Shown: positions 19,087-27,798 of the stretch, in pieces
Layout: every line of letters starts with the position of its first letter
Numbering within the stretch: position 1 is the stretch's first letter
Source: JAWPMV01 sp038527215
Lineage (GTDB): Bacteria; Bacteroidota; Bacteroidia; J057
Direction: 5' to 3'
Assembly: GCA_038527215.1 (NCBI GenBank)
Contig: JBCBGC010000035.1
Coordinates: 1-59,519 of the forward strand
DNA: 59,519 nucleotides
The notes under the pieces: model-generated
What the model saw: the letters and a program-made list of their open reading frames with translations, nothing else
What the model was told of the DNA's origin: nothing
Databases searched by the model: none
Position numbers and translations under genes: made by a program

Positions 19087-19632
19087 TTACCAGGCAGCAA
19101 GCAGGTCAGTCAGGTTTCTAGCTCTCCTGAGCCAGTATTGTCGGTTGAGGGCTGCTCCTACCAATATTCCCAGGCTCATCCCGCCGATGATCCAGCCGGC
19201 TCGCCCCGTCAGATCCAGACCCGATAGTAAAAAGCTCATCAAGGCCCCCTGAAAGAGGATGAGAAGCAAAGGCCCGAGCCAGGCTTGCTGCTGATAACGC
19301 ATGCGTAAGTTTTGCAAGTTGGCTTTTACAGTGGTTGCATCCAGTACAGTACGGCTGAGGCGGAAAAGCCGGAGATGATTGACCACCCAGGCCAGGCCAC
19401 CGGCCCATAGCAGGCCATAGGTCCAGAGGGCCCTTTTTTCTCCGTCGAAAAAATCATAGGCCAAAAGCAGGAGCAGCGTGATCAGGCTGGCCTCGATGAT
19501 CAGGCGGAGCCGGAGTCGCTGAAAGGTCTGCCGATGTTTCCGCTGATTTTGGGCTTGTAAATACGGTGCGGATTGGTGCTGGCCGGCAAAACTGTCCTGT
19601 TGCCAGTCTTTTTTCATGTTTTCAATATCCAT
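19087..19632 (-). CDS. Membrane protein cotranscribed with ECF sigma factor
   Basis: 181 aa. A short cytosolic N-terminus (DIENMKKDWQQDSF) resembles the start of Bacteroidota proteins paired with ECF sigma factors. A basic helical stretch follows, then four hydrophobic segments (about 46-62, 72-88, 117-135, 143-162). No periplasmic sensor domain is seen. Its first 11 bases overlap the end of the sigma gene, so translation is probably coupled. It may restrain the sigma factor as an anti-sigma factor, but no zinc-binding anti-sigma motif is visible. Confidence 0.75.
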   Translation of the reverse strand: MDIENMKKDWQQDSFAGQHQSAPYLQAQNQRKHRQTFQRLRLRLIIEASLITLLLLLAYDFFDGEKRALWTYGLLWAGGLAWVVNHLRLFRLSRTVLDATTVKANLQNLRMRYQQQAWLGPLLLILFQGALMSFLLSGLDLTGRAGWIIGGMSLGILVGAALNRQYWLRRARNLTDLLAAW

Positions 19633-20128
19633 CTCTCATGTGTTGAAGGTCTTTTTTCAAACGCTGGCGAATACGGTGCATCTTCACCCCTACATGGTTT
19701 TCAGTCAATTCCAGCATAGCGGCGATTTCCGCATAGGCATAGTCCTCCAGGTATAAGCTAATGATGGCCTTTTCCAGTGGTTCCAGGCGACTGATCGCCC
19801 GGTATAGCCAACTCAGTTGCTCATCTTCCTCCAGGTTTTCGCTATGCAGGACCGCCGCTTTTTCCAAGCCTACACTTTGCTTCCTTAACTGAAAACCACC
19901 TTTGCGGAAATCAGCCAGAGCGGTACTGAGCGCAACCCGGTACATCCAGGTAGAAAACTTAGCCTGTCCAGACCAGGAAGGAAAAGAGCGCCACAGCTGA
20001 TACAGCATTTCCTGACGCAGGTCTTCCCGGTCTTCCGGTCGGTCGCGATACACCCGACTGAGTTTGAAAAGGATTCCCTGGTGCTGCTCGATCTGTTGCC
20101 AAAAGGCGGTTTCCTGCGACTTTTCCAT
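19622..20128 (-). CDS. ECF-type RNA polymerase sigma factor
   Basis: 168 aa. Region 2 spans about 22-90 (YRDRPEDREDLRQEMLYQLW for -10 recognition, then FSTWMYRVALSTAL). Region 4 spans about 112-163 with a helix-turn-helix (YAEIAAMLELTENHVGVKMHRIRQRL) for -35 contact. It would direct RNA polymerase to a small regulon, with the membrane partner overlapping its stop by 11 bp. ATG start. No extracytoplasmic sensor is adjacent, so the signal is unknown. Confidence 0.92.
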   Translation of the reverse strand: MEKSQETAFWQQIEQHQGILFKLSRVYRDRPEDREDLRQEMLYQLWRSFPSWSGQAKFSTWMYRVALSTALADFRKGGFQLRKQSVGLEKAAVLHSENLEEDEQLSWLYRAISRLEPLEKAIISLYLEDYAYAEIAAMLELTENHVGVKMHRIRQRLKKDLQHMRDGY

Positions 20129-20182
20129 ATTCGAAAAGGTAGGTTGGAGAAGGGAAGGAAAATCTTACAGCTACCGTTAAAT

Positions 20183-21100
20183 TTATGCAGGAGAAGCCAG
20201 CTGTTGCCGAACCTCGCGGATGGCTTGAGCGATTTCTTCAGGGACTTCTTCCTGGAGAAAATGCCCGGCCTGGGTTTCCCTAACCGAGGCATGGGGGAGC
20301 ATGCGTTTGGTTCGGTTGAGCAATTTTTTCAGAATAGGGTCATTCATGCCCCAGACCAGCGAGGTCGGCCCTTTGAAGGATTCTGTGAAGCTGCGGACTT
20401 TTTCCAGGACGGGAACGGAAGGATGGTCCAGGTCATCCGGGACCATGCGGGCCAGGGCCAGGGGAGCGGCATTATTGCCCATGCCTCGCAAGGGCCAGTA
20501 ATAAGATCGAGCGACCATGCCTTTGATGCTTTCCGGGTCGCCCTGAACCCGGTGCAACATGCGCTGCGGAAAGCCAAAAACGCGGAAAGCGATGTCGCTC
20601 AAGCCGTGATTGTGAGCAAATCGGTGGAAACCGGTGGCTTTAAATCCTTCCCTCGGCGGTCCCAGAACGGTATTCAGCACCACCAATCCTTTGAGTAGGC
20701 CGGGATATTGGGCCAAGGCCCCCATGCTGATGGCCCCGCCCCAATCCTGGTTCACACAGATACAGGACTCCAGATCCAATTGCCCGATCAGCTTGGCCAG
20801 CCAGTCAATGTGGTGTTGCAAGCTATGGCTTTCCATGGATTTGGGTTTTTCCGAGTATCCCAGACCGATTAAATCCGGCAGGATGATCCGAAATCCTTCT
20901 CCCATCAATTCCTTCACGATTTTCCGATATAAAAATCCCCAGGTAGGATTGCCATGCACCATCAGGAGGGGATAGCCTTCTCCGTATTCCATCACATGCA
21001 TGCGATAGTCTCCCACCTCTACCATATAGCGTCGGGGGTCAGGGGGCAGTAAGTCAAGGGTCCATTCAGGGAGGGCTGGGGCAGGATAGAATTCGGGCAT
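20183..21100 (-). CDS. Haloalkane dehalogenase-like alpha/beta hydrolase
   Basis: 305 aa. The fold carries the oxyanion motif HGNPTW (49-54), a nucleophile elbow with aspartate rather than serine (NQDWGG, Asp119 followed by Trp120), acid Asp254 (GMNDPIL) and His280 (AGHFLQEE). Asp nucleophile plus the following Trp is the arrangement of haloalkane dehalogenases, which hydrolyse C-halogen bonds. Epoxide hydrolases share the Asp, so the substrate is not certain. I start at the ATG at 21100; the frame reaches 21220 but that runs through the operator and into the divergent tetR gene. Control by that TetR protein is likely. Confidence 0.8.
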   Translation of the reverse strand: MPEFYPAPALPEWTLDLLPPDPRRYMVEVGDYRMHVMEYGEGYPLLMVHGNPTWGFLYRKIVKELMGEGFRIILPDLIGLGYSEKPKSMESHSLQHHIDWLAKLIGQLDLESCICVNQDWGGAISMGALAQYPGLLKGLVVLNTVLGPPREGFKATGFHRFAHNHGLSDIAFRVFGFPQRMLHRVQGDPESIKGMVARSYYWPLRGMGNNAAPLALARMVPDDLDHPSVPVLEKVRSFTESFKGPTSLVWGMNDPILKKLLNRTKRMLPHASVRETQAGHFLQEEVPEEIAQAIREVRQQLASPA

Positions 21101-21163
21101 AGTAGCAGGATTGAAAGTAGTCAGAAGATAAGTTAGAGAAAAAAAGGCACAGATCGTATCCTT

Positions 21164-21190
21164 TTCCATACCATACCGTATAGTATGGAA
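21164..21190. promoter_or_regulatory. Putative TetR operator between divergent genes
   Basis: TTCCATAC (21164-21171) and GTATGGAA (21183-21190) are perfect inverted arms 11 bases apart. An inner pairing CCATAC (21171-21176)/GTATGG (21183-21188) is also possible, because CCATA occurs twice in tandem on the left. The right arm covers the first ATG of the tetR gene (21185). The site is 64 bp upstream of the hydrolase start, so one bound dimer could repress both genes. Confidence 0.65.
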
Positions 21191-21736
21191 ACGACCAAGC
21201 CTATGCCCCGACATAAGCAATCAGATTGGCTTGCCCTGGGATTTCGGATGCTGGCAGCTTTTGACTACCCTCGGTTTACTGTACAGTACCTTTGTGAGCA
21301 GATGGGCCTCACCAAAGGCTCCTTTTATCATCATTTCCAAGGCATCGAAGGCTTTATTACTGCCTTGATGAAAAGCTGGGAAGCGCAGAATACCCAGGCT
21401 TTTATTACCCAGGCCAATCAGGAAGGGGATATGCGGGAACGCCTGGCCGCTTTGCTACAGCAGGTAAGGGAAGCGGATCAAACCGTGGAGGCCGCCATAC
21501 GGGCCTGGAGTTTCTCACAGCCTTTGGTCAAAGAGCATTTAGACCGAGTGGACCAGGCCAGAATTCAGTATCTGAAAAGCCTCTTTGAGGGCTTTGGCCT
21601 CTCTGATACCCTGGCCCTGGATCGGGCCAAATTGGACTATGCCGGCCTGATAGGCCTTCAAATGCTTTACCCTCATATGGGAGCCCGGGAGATGCAGCGA
21701 TTATACGAGTCGCATCCCTGGAATCCTGTCTCATAA
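21185..21736 (+). CDS. TetR/AcrR family regulator
   Basis: 183 aa. The N-terminal helix-turn-helix is visible at about 28-55 (FTVQYLCEQMGLTKGSFYHHF), and the rest is an all-helical ligand/dimer domain. The first ATG (21185) lies within the palindromic operator; a second in-frame ATG at 21203 would place the operator just upstream and is an equally good start. It faces the dehalogenase-like hydrolase and precedes a DUF2867 gene by 17 bp. Autoregulation and repression of the hydrolase are inferred from the shared operator. Confidence 0.88.
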   Translation: METTKPMPRHKQSDWLALGFRMLAAFDYPRFTVQYLCEQMGLTKGSFYHHFQGIEGFITALMKSWEAQNTQAFITQANQEGDMRERLAALLQQVREADQTVEAAIRAWSFSQPLVKEHLDRVDQARIQYLKSLFEGFGLSDTLALDRAKLDYAGLIGLQMLYPHMGAREMQRLYESHPWNPVS

Positions 21737-21753
21737 TTTTTTCGTTAATCTCC

Positions 21754-22284
21754 ATGCAGATGACTGTTTTTCGCATTCCTACGCCCACCCATACCCTCGT
21801 TTATCCGAGTCTTCAGCCGATTCACTATGATGATACCTTTGCGGTGCGGCTTCCAGCAGGGACAGATGTTCAGCTTCGGAAATTGCCCGTATTATTCTTC
21901 TACAGCTTTCCACGCTGGTTGGGCGTTTTATTTGGGATCAGGGAAGTAATTGCCCGGCTGGCTGGATTAAAGACCGCTCAGGGCATCGATGTAGCCCAGC
22001 AACTCCAGGAGTTTAAGGGAGAAGTAGGAGAATCCGTAGCCTTGTTTCATGTCATGGAGGTCAATGAAGAAGAAATCGTGACGGGTGAATCGGATAGCCA
22101 CCTGGACTTCCGACTGGCCTTCCGCAAAATTCCGGTAGCGCATCAAACGGAAATCCAACTCATCACCACGGTGCATTTTCACAACCGGATGGGTCGCCTC
22201 TATTTCTGGGTGGTAAAACCATTTCACAAGCTGATCGTCAAGTCGGTCATGCGACGCATGGCCCGCAGGCTCACCCAAGCCTGA
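21754..22284 (+). CDS. DUF2867 family protein
   Basis: 176 aa with no signal peptide. It resembles DUF2867 proteins: an N-terminal DTFAVRLPAG segment, FYSFPRWLGVLFGIREVIARL, and a beta-rich middle (SHLDFRLAFRKI ... ITTVHFHNRMGRLYFWVVKPFHKLIVKSVM). The fold may be a START/polyketide-cyclase-like cup, but the ligand is unknown. It begins 17 bp after the tetR stop on the same strand, so it is probably in that regulator's operon. Confidence 0.75.
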   Translation: MQMTVFRIPTPTHTLVYPSLQPIHYDDTFAVRLPAGTDVQLRKLPVLFFYSFPRWLGVLFGIREVIARLAGLKTAQGIDVAQQLQEFKGEVGESVALFHVMEVNEEEIVTGESDSHLDFRLAFRKIPVAHQTEIQLITTVHFHNRMGRLYFWVVKPFHKLIVKSVMRRMARRLTQA

Positions 22285-22392
22285 TTCCGAGGGATTTTAG
22301 GAAGGAAGGGCAAAAAATATCAGGTTGGGATATTTCACAATTTCAAAAATCCGACCTAACTTACCTTCTATTCCTCTCCCAAATTTGTAACC

Positions 22393-23553
22393 ATGAAAGA
22401 AGAGATCAAATCTGCTGTGTATGATTTCGTGAGAGCGAGTTATGAGGGTAGGACACAAGATATGGTTCAGGCCCTCTACCCCGATGATGTGGATCAATTT
22501 TACCAAACCATGGCCTGGCTGATGAAGGCGATGGAGCCTTTTGGGGAAGCCGAAGATTTCCGTACCCGCCTTTTTCCAGAATCCAACAACCTGGACGAAA
22601 TTCTGGCCTTGCCTCCCAAGGTTTTCATGGCCGAATATCTGCAAAGGGTGATGCGTCGGATGGATGAAAAAACCTTAAAAAAGGCCCTGGCCACTTTTGA
22701 GATTACCCAATGCGAAGTAGAAGATAATGTAGCACAAGTGGCTTATCGTCTGGAGGTCGAAGCGTATGGAGAGACCATGGCGATGGAAAACCAGTCGATG
22801 TTGACCTATGAAAAAGGCAAATGGTATTCTCACCTCAATCCTGGCAGAAATGCCATGGTAAACTATTATCAGCAGAAAATTGAGGACTATGAGCGCCGGA
22901 AATCTATGGACAACATTCGCCCCAAACCCTATGAGCCAGATGACCTGGAACCTTTTGCCTTGTATGGGTATAAGGGGCCCAATGAAGAAATCGTGATAGA
23001 ACCGCGCTTTCGTCACGCAGGCTATTTCGTGGATGGGTTGGCTCCCGTGCAGATTTTTCGCAAATATGGCTATCTCAACATGAAAGGAGAATTAGCCATT
23101 ACGCCCTTTTTCGATAAAGCACGAGATTTCTCAGAAGGCAGAGCCGCTGTAGGCAAGCGGGATGAGGAACTGGAGATGAAGTGGGATTATATCAACCGGA
23201 AAGGAGAGCAGCTTACCCATGCTGCCTATGATGAAGTAAGTGATTTTCAGGAGGGGCGAGCCACGGTAGGCAAAAGAGATGAAGGAGAAATCATGCACTG
23301 GCAAGTCCTGAATCTGGAAGGGAAGGTCATTACGCAGCAAACCTATGACCAGATTCGCGCTTATTATGATGGCAGAGCAGCCGTCAGGAAAGGGGATTTC
23401 TGGGGATTTATAGACCTGGAAGGACAGGAGGTGATCCCGCTCAAATTTGAATACGTGGAGAATTTTGAATTCGGTACCGCTACGGTTACCCTGGCTATCC
23501 CGGGCGGATACGAGGATTTGGAAATAGACCTGAATGGGGAGATCGTTTCCTAA
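22393..23553 (+). CDS. WG-repeat protein with helical N-terminal domain
   Basis: 386 aa, apparently cytosolic. The first 170 residues are a helical domain resembling no family I recognise. From about 175 there are about five WG-type beta repeats, each with a G-[FY]-[IL]-[ND] ... I-P-x-[FK]-[YF]-[DE] ... F-x-[ED]-G-[RL]-A-x-V pattern (GYLNMKGELAITPFFDKA, FSEGRAAVGKRD, GFIDLEGQEVIPLKFEYV). WG repeats usually mediate protein contacts. Monocistronic, 108 bp after the DUF2867 gene. Confidence 0.8.
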   Translation: MKEEIKSAVYDFVRASYEGRTQDMVQALYPDDVDQFYQTMAWLMKAMEPFGEAEDFRTRLFPESNNLDEILALPPKVFMAEYLQRVMRRMDEKTLKKALATFEITQCEVEDNVAQVAYRLEVEAYGETMAMENQSMLTYEKGKWYSHLNPGRNAMVNYYQQKIEDYERRKSMDNIRPKPYEPDDLEPFALYGYKGPNEEIVIEPRFRHAGYFVDGLAPVQIFRKYGYLNMKGELAITPFFDKARDFSEGRAAVGKRDEELEMKWDYINRKGEQLTHAAYDEVSDFQEGRATVGKRDEGEIMHWQVLNLEGKVITQQTYDQIRAYYDGRAAVRKGDFWGFIDLEGQEVIPLKFEYVENFEFGTATVTLAIPGGYEDLEIDLNGEIVS

Positions 23554-23635
23554 ATGAGGCAAGCTAAGCCGATGGTCTGATTGGCATTCCCGCAGCAGAT
23601 TGGTTATTTTAGGGTATACCTACAATTTTTTACCC

Positions 23636-24349
23636 ATGATGACTTTTCAGGAAGTAATCCAGGAACTAGAGGCAATGGGCACCGCCCAGAACCGAAAAAT
23701 CTATCGCCGCCACGGAGCCCAGGAAAACCTCTATGGGGTGAGTTTTGCCAATTATAAAAAGTTGAAGAAAAAGATTCGCTCCCCGGAAGGCAAGAAAGGG
23801 ATCAACCATGAGGTGGCGATTCAACTTATGGGAACCGGGAATGCCGATGCCCAGACCTTTGGGGCCATGATCGGCAACCCACAAAAACTTACCGAACAAC
23901 AAGCGGAAGACTGGATTAAGGAAGCTGAGTACTATCCAGTCGCAGATTATCTGGGTACCCTGATTTATGCCTCGCCCTGGCGGGAGGCCAAGATGAAGGC
24001 CTGGACCCAAAGCAATGACGAATTTTTCAAAAGGGTCGGCTTTGGACTCGTCAATCAGGCCGCCCGGGAAGCGTCCGATCTGCCGGACGCCTTTTTTCTT
24101 CCCTTTATCGAGCAAATGGAAAAAGAAATTCAGCAAAGCCCCAACCGCGCCAAGGAAGGCATGAACAATTGTCTGATTGCCATTGGGGGAAGAAATGAAG
24201 CCCTACGCAAACGCGTTCTGCAAGCGGCGGAAGTCATCGGTCCGGTAGAAATTGACCACGGAGAAACTTCCTGTAAAACTTTCGTCATCGAAGAATATGT
24301 CGCCAAGATCTGGGACCGCAAGGCCAAATTAGCCGCCAAAGCTAAGTAA
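23636..24349 (+). CDS. DNA alkylation repeat (AlkD-like) protein
   Basis: 237 aa of HEAT-like helical repeats as in the AlkC/AlkD DNA alkylation repeat family. Recognisable segments are FANYKKLKKKIRS and the W-rich stretch ADYLGTLIYASPWREAKMKA. Some members excise alkylated purines; others are structural homologues, and I cannot confirm the catalytic aspartate. I use the adjacent ATG codons at 23636/23639; the frame reaches a TTG at 23600 but gains nothing conserved. Its last 8 bases overlap the end of the convergent CHAT gene. Confidence 0.75.
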   Translation: MMTFQEVIQELEAMGTAQNRKIYRRHGAQENLYGVSFANYKKLKKKIRSPEGKKGINHEVAIQLMGTGNADAQTFGAMIGNPQKLTEQQAEDWIKEAEYYPVADYLGTLIYASPWREAKMKAWTQSNDEFFKRVGFGLVNQAAREASDLPDAFFLPFIEQMEKEIQQSPNRAKEGMNNCLIAIGGRNEALRKRVLQAAEVIGPVEIDHGETSCKTFVIEEYVAKIWDRKAKLAAKAK

Positions 24350-27300
24350 GGCGAGATTGCTTACGACTTCGCCACCAGAAGATTCCCAGTATCCCCACCA
24401 GTAGCAACCCCAAAGCGGCCCAGAGCATCCATGCCCGGTCAGCACTCAGGCTATGGTCCAGGGCACGATCATCTCCAATCATGACAAAGCCTGCCCAAAA
24501 GAAAGGATGATCTTTGTGGGCATGAGACAGGTACTGAAGTTTGGCCTGACGCAACGCCTCTGATTTACTTTCTCCCTGACTGAGGGCTTCATAAAATCCG
24601 TACATGATGTGTTGGGTGGAAAAATCATCGGCCTGCCACAGACTCATGACGATGCTCGGCACGCCAGCGTAGCGGAAGGCCCGGGCCAGGGACAAGACCC
24701 CTTCCCCCGGCTGAATTTTCCCGGCACCGGTTTGACAGGCACTCAGCACCGCCAACTCCGCCTCAAAGGGGAGATGATAGATTTCATACGCCTGTAAAAA
24801 GCCGTCATTCTCGTAAACCGATCGGTCCAAGCTACGCCTATCTCCCTCTGGCTCAGCAAATATCAAGCCCGAGAACTGGGGCTTTTCGTCATCATTGATG
24901 GCGTGCATGGCCAGATGTAAAATCCCGTAATCGGTGAGATGCTCCCGAAAGTTCTGCTCTGTGGTCCGCGGACCGGTGGTGGCCTTACCCCCCAAAAGAT
25001 CAGCAATGCGCTTGACTTCATCCTGGCTGGCCAGGAGGGGAGGCCAGTAACCCGCTTGTCCTCTGGCACCGCTCTGGCTACGGTCTTCGCCCCTGACCAG
25101 GGCATAGGCGGGGGCAAAGCCACCGAAGGCCAGGCCTTTGCGCTGGGCGATAGAATCTAATAAACCAGAGGCGGTGTAGGCGGAGTAGTGCGTATAAGAT
25201 TTCACCAGAAAGGCCAATTCCTGATAGCTGTTTACCTGATAAGCGGCAGGCTTTTCTACTAAGGCATCAAAAGCGATGCGGCTGATTTTTCCATCGGCTA
25301 CCACCACCCACTGATCATGAGGGGCCAGCCCATGCCGGACCGGCTGCAAGATCTGTTCGTAGAGCCGGTAGCTTTGGTCGGCAAAGGTGCGGATGGCATC
25401 CGGGGACCGACTTTGGTTAACGACATAGTGGCGATCGGTCAGCGGCTGGGTAAAGGCATCAATGCGTTTTTCCAGGATGGCAGAGGCTCCCACTTTGACC
25501 AGGCGAATCTGTTGACCGTCCAGTCCAAAGGCGTATACCGAGTCCCTGCCCCAGAAATATTCAATCAGGCCCAAATCTTCTTCGTAAAGATAGGTTTGTA
25601 TCTCGGCCAGCGGTAGAGGCTTGAAAGAGGTCTTTTGGGTTTTGTAAGCCGGGTAAGCCTCCTCCAGCGAATCGACCATGCTGGCATGCACCTGATCCAG
25701 GAACTGACGCTGCTCCAGCAGTCTGCGGTAGCGCAAGGTATCTCTTCCGCCGCTTTGCTGCTCCAGCTCAAATTTTTGCCGATCCAGGTAAGCCAATTGG
25801 ATGCGCATTTCTTGCTCTTCCGCCATGGCGGTTTCCGGGATGCCCGCAGCCTCCAGCGCGGCTGCTGCTTGTAGATTTTCCTGCAATACCAGCGCTTTTC
25901 CTCTTTCGGAGAGTTCGAAGGCCGTTTCCAGATGGCTGTTTTCGCCCGTCAGGCGATGGAGCTGGTAGGCGGCTTCGATGCCGTTTTCGTAAATGGGAAG
26001 GGCTGTAGCAGCCAGGGAGAATTTTGAACCGGAAGACACATAGGTTTGCTGCATGGCCTGGGCGACTTCAATCCCTAGCGTTGCGGTTTGCAAGGTGTAG
26101 TGCCAAAGGGAATCTGCTCCTTTTTCTTGCCGGGCGATTTCGCGCAAAAGTTTGCTTTTGTGCTTTAATAAGCGAATAAATTCCAGGCGATCGATGACTT
26201 GATCAAGGCGGGGATTAAAGGCCCAATCTTGATCATCGAAGGAGGACGCAATACATATGAGGCTATGTTGGATGGCGTCTAAGGCAGGATATTCCTGTTT
26301 CAATTCCATAAAAAACAGCGCAAAATCTTTGTAATGGGTCTCTAAATCCTTTGCTCCATTTTGTTGGCTGATTTTGATAGCTGTTTCAAAATCTTTTTTC
26401 CCAGCTTCCCTGTCTTTTAGCTCCCCTTTTATTTTTCCCCTTAAGGCAAATAGTCGGTCTTTCGAAAGATTATTCGTAGGTAACTCCATCCCCCTATCTA
26501 TAAACCATAGACAACTATCAATCATGCTCCGCTCTTGATAAGACCGAGCCATATGATAGTAGGTTTCTTGAAGGACACCATCTGCCTCAGGAAAAGAAGC
26601 ACTTTTCAGAATATTTATACTCCTCCTCAATTGATTCCCCGCAAGTGAGGCTGAATCTTTCTCCAAATAAACACGGGCCATGTTATTGAAAAATACGGCA
26701 CGCTCATATTCGTTAAGCTCGAGTTCTAACCAACCGCCATTGATATGTTGAAGAAAAATTTCCAAGGCACGGTCAAAGTCCCCAATTTTTAGATAGATGT
26801 TGGCTAAGGTATGGTAAATAGAAGCCAGGTGTATCTGGCCTAACCTTGAGGTATCTTGCTTAGCCAAACGCTCTGACAAAATTCGCTTTTCTAAGGCCAA
26901 TGCTTTTACAGGGTTATCTGTAATTTCATATAGCACACCAAACAAATGGTCAATACTCGTCTGGATATCATCCTCTTCAGGATTACGAATGGCATGCTGA
27001 CTTTCAATCAGACTTACCTCAAATGACTGATAGTCGCGCAAATAGAATTGCGCAAGCCCTTCGAACAAACAGGCATATGCGAAATAATTTTCCTGATCTG
27101 ATTTCAAGGCATGTTTGGCAGAGTCTGTAAAAACAAAGACTTTGGCTAATTCTTGATGAATGAGGGCCACTTCTGCATACTGAAGAAATATCCTTCCTTT
27201 TAACTGCTGCTTTACTGATCCTTCCTCCAAATCACTTAACAGCAACTGAGCTTTTTCCAGGTAGCCTACTCTCGGCGCTTGATCTGGAGCAACTTCCATC

Positions 27301-27569
27301 TTGCGGGCAGCGTACAGCCAGCAGGCCAAAAGAGCCTCAGGGGAAGTTCCCTCTAACGTCGAACAAACCGAATCCAATTGAATCATTCCTTCTTGAATCC
27401 GGTTTTGGTCAAAAAGAAGCTCAATGATTGGGTATGAGGGAGATAAAAGAGAAATCTCCTTTGGAACCGGCACAGGTTTAGGTTGGCACGCTTGCAATAA
27501 AAGTATTATGCATACGCTACCTGTAAAACCGGCCAGTTTCTGAGCTGGGCCTGTCTTGAAAGGGTTCAT
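24342..27569 (-). CDS. TPR-CHAT domain lipoprotein with C-terminal membrane helix
   Basis: 1075 aa. A lipoprotein signal with lipobox LLQAC opens the protein. Residues about 60-560 are TPR-like helical repeats (DFDRALEIFLQHI, AGKKDFETAIKISQQ). A coiled region at about 570-650 is followed by the CHAT caspase-like domain (about 740-1035) with His889 in LHLAMHA and Cys945 in LSACQTGAGK, the expected catalytic dyad, so it looks active. A hydrophobic helix (about 1048-1065) and basic tail end the protein. N-terminal lipid plus C-terminal helix implies an exported, doubly anchored protease. The 5' part looks more AT-rich than the rest. Upstream on the same strand are the small beta protein and lipase-like genes. 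Confidence 0.85.
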   Translation of the reverse strand: MNPFKTGPAQKLAGFTGSVCIILLLQACQPKPVPVPKEISLLSPSYPIIELLFDQNRIQEGMIQLDSVCSTLEGTSPEALLACWLYAARKMEVAPDQAPRVGYLEKAQLLLSDLEEGSVKQQLKGRIFLQYAEVALIHQELAKVFVFTDSAKHALKSDQENYFAYACLFEGLAQFYLRDYQSFEVSLIESQHAIRNPEEDDIQTSIDHLFGVLYEITDNPVKALALEKRILSERLAKQDTSRLGQIHLASIYHTLANIYLKIGDFDRALEIFLQHINGGWLELELNEYERAVFFNNMARVYLEKDSASLAGNQLRRSINILKSASFPEADGVLQETYYHMARSYQERSMIDSCLWFIDRGMELPTNNLSKDRLFALRGKIKGELKDREAGKKDFETAIKISQQNGAKDLETHYKDFALFFMELKQEYPALDAIQHSLICIASSFDDQDWAFNPRLDQVIDRLEFIRLLKHKSKLLREIARQEKGADSLWHYTLQTATLGIEVAQAMQQTYVSSGSKFSLAATALPIYENGIEAAYQLHRLTGENSHLETAFELSERGKALVLQENLQAAAALEAAGIPETAMAEEQEMRIQLAYLDRQKFELEQQSGGRDTLRYRRLLEQRQFLDQVHASMVDSLEEAYPAYKTQKTSFKPLPLAEIQTYLYEEDLGLIEYFWGRDSVYAFGLDGQQIRLVKVGASAILEKRIDAFTQPLTDRHYVVNQSRSPDAIRTFADQSYRLYEQILQPVRHGLAPHDQWVVVADGKISRIAFDALVEKPAAYQVNSYQELAFLVKSYTHYSAYTASGLLDSIAQRKGLAFGGFAPAYALVRGEDRSQSGARGQAGYWPPLLASQDEVKRIADLLGGKATTGPRTTEQNFREHLTDYGILHLAMHAINDDEKPQFSGLIFAEPEGDRRSLDRSVYENDGFLQAYEIYHLPFEAELAVLSACQTGAGKIQPGEGVLSLARAFRYAGVPSIVMSLWQADDFSTQHIMYGFYEALSQGESKSEALRQAKLQYLSHAHKDHPFFWAGFVMIGDDRALDHSLSADRAWMLWAALGLLLVGILGIFWWRSRKQSRLT

Positions 27570-27721
27570 TCCTAAATTATTTTGGGCCCTTTCAAATTAC
27601 AGATTTTTCTGCCATTCGGTTAATTCCCGACACCAAAACAGAGGCATAGGCTCAAATAGTACAGGTAAGAAATCTATCAAGCTGGAGGTAATTTTTTTTA
27701 ATAATCCATTAAAATAGAAAA

Positions 27722-27749
27722 GGCTTATCAGAGGAATCTCTGATAAGCC
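27722..27749 (-). terminator. Intrinsic terminator of the small beta-protein gene
   Basis: GGCTTATCAGAG (27722-27733) and CTCTGATAAGCC (27738-27749) form a perfect 12-bp stem with a 4-base loop. Read on the minus strand it is followed by TTTTCTATTTT. It lies about 50 bp after the stop at 27799 and would separate that gene from the CHAT gene. Confidence 0.8.
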
Positions 27750-27798
27750 AAATAAAAGGAGTAAGAAGTATCTCTATTTTGTTGTCAGAATTTTCTTT

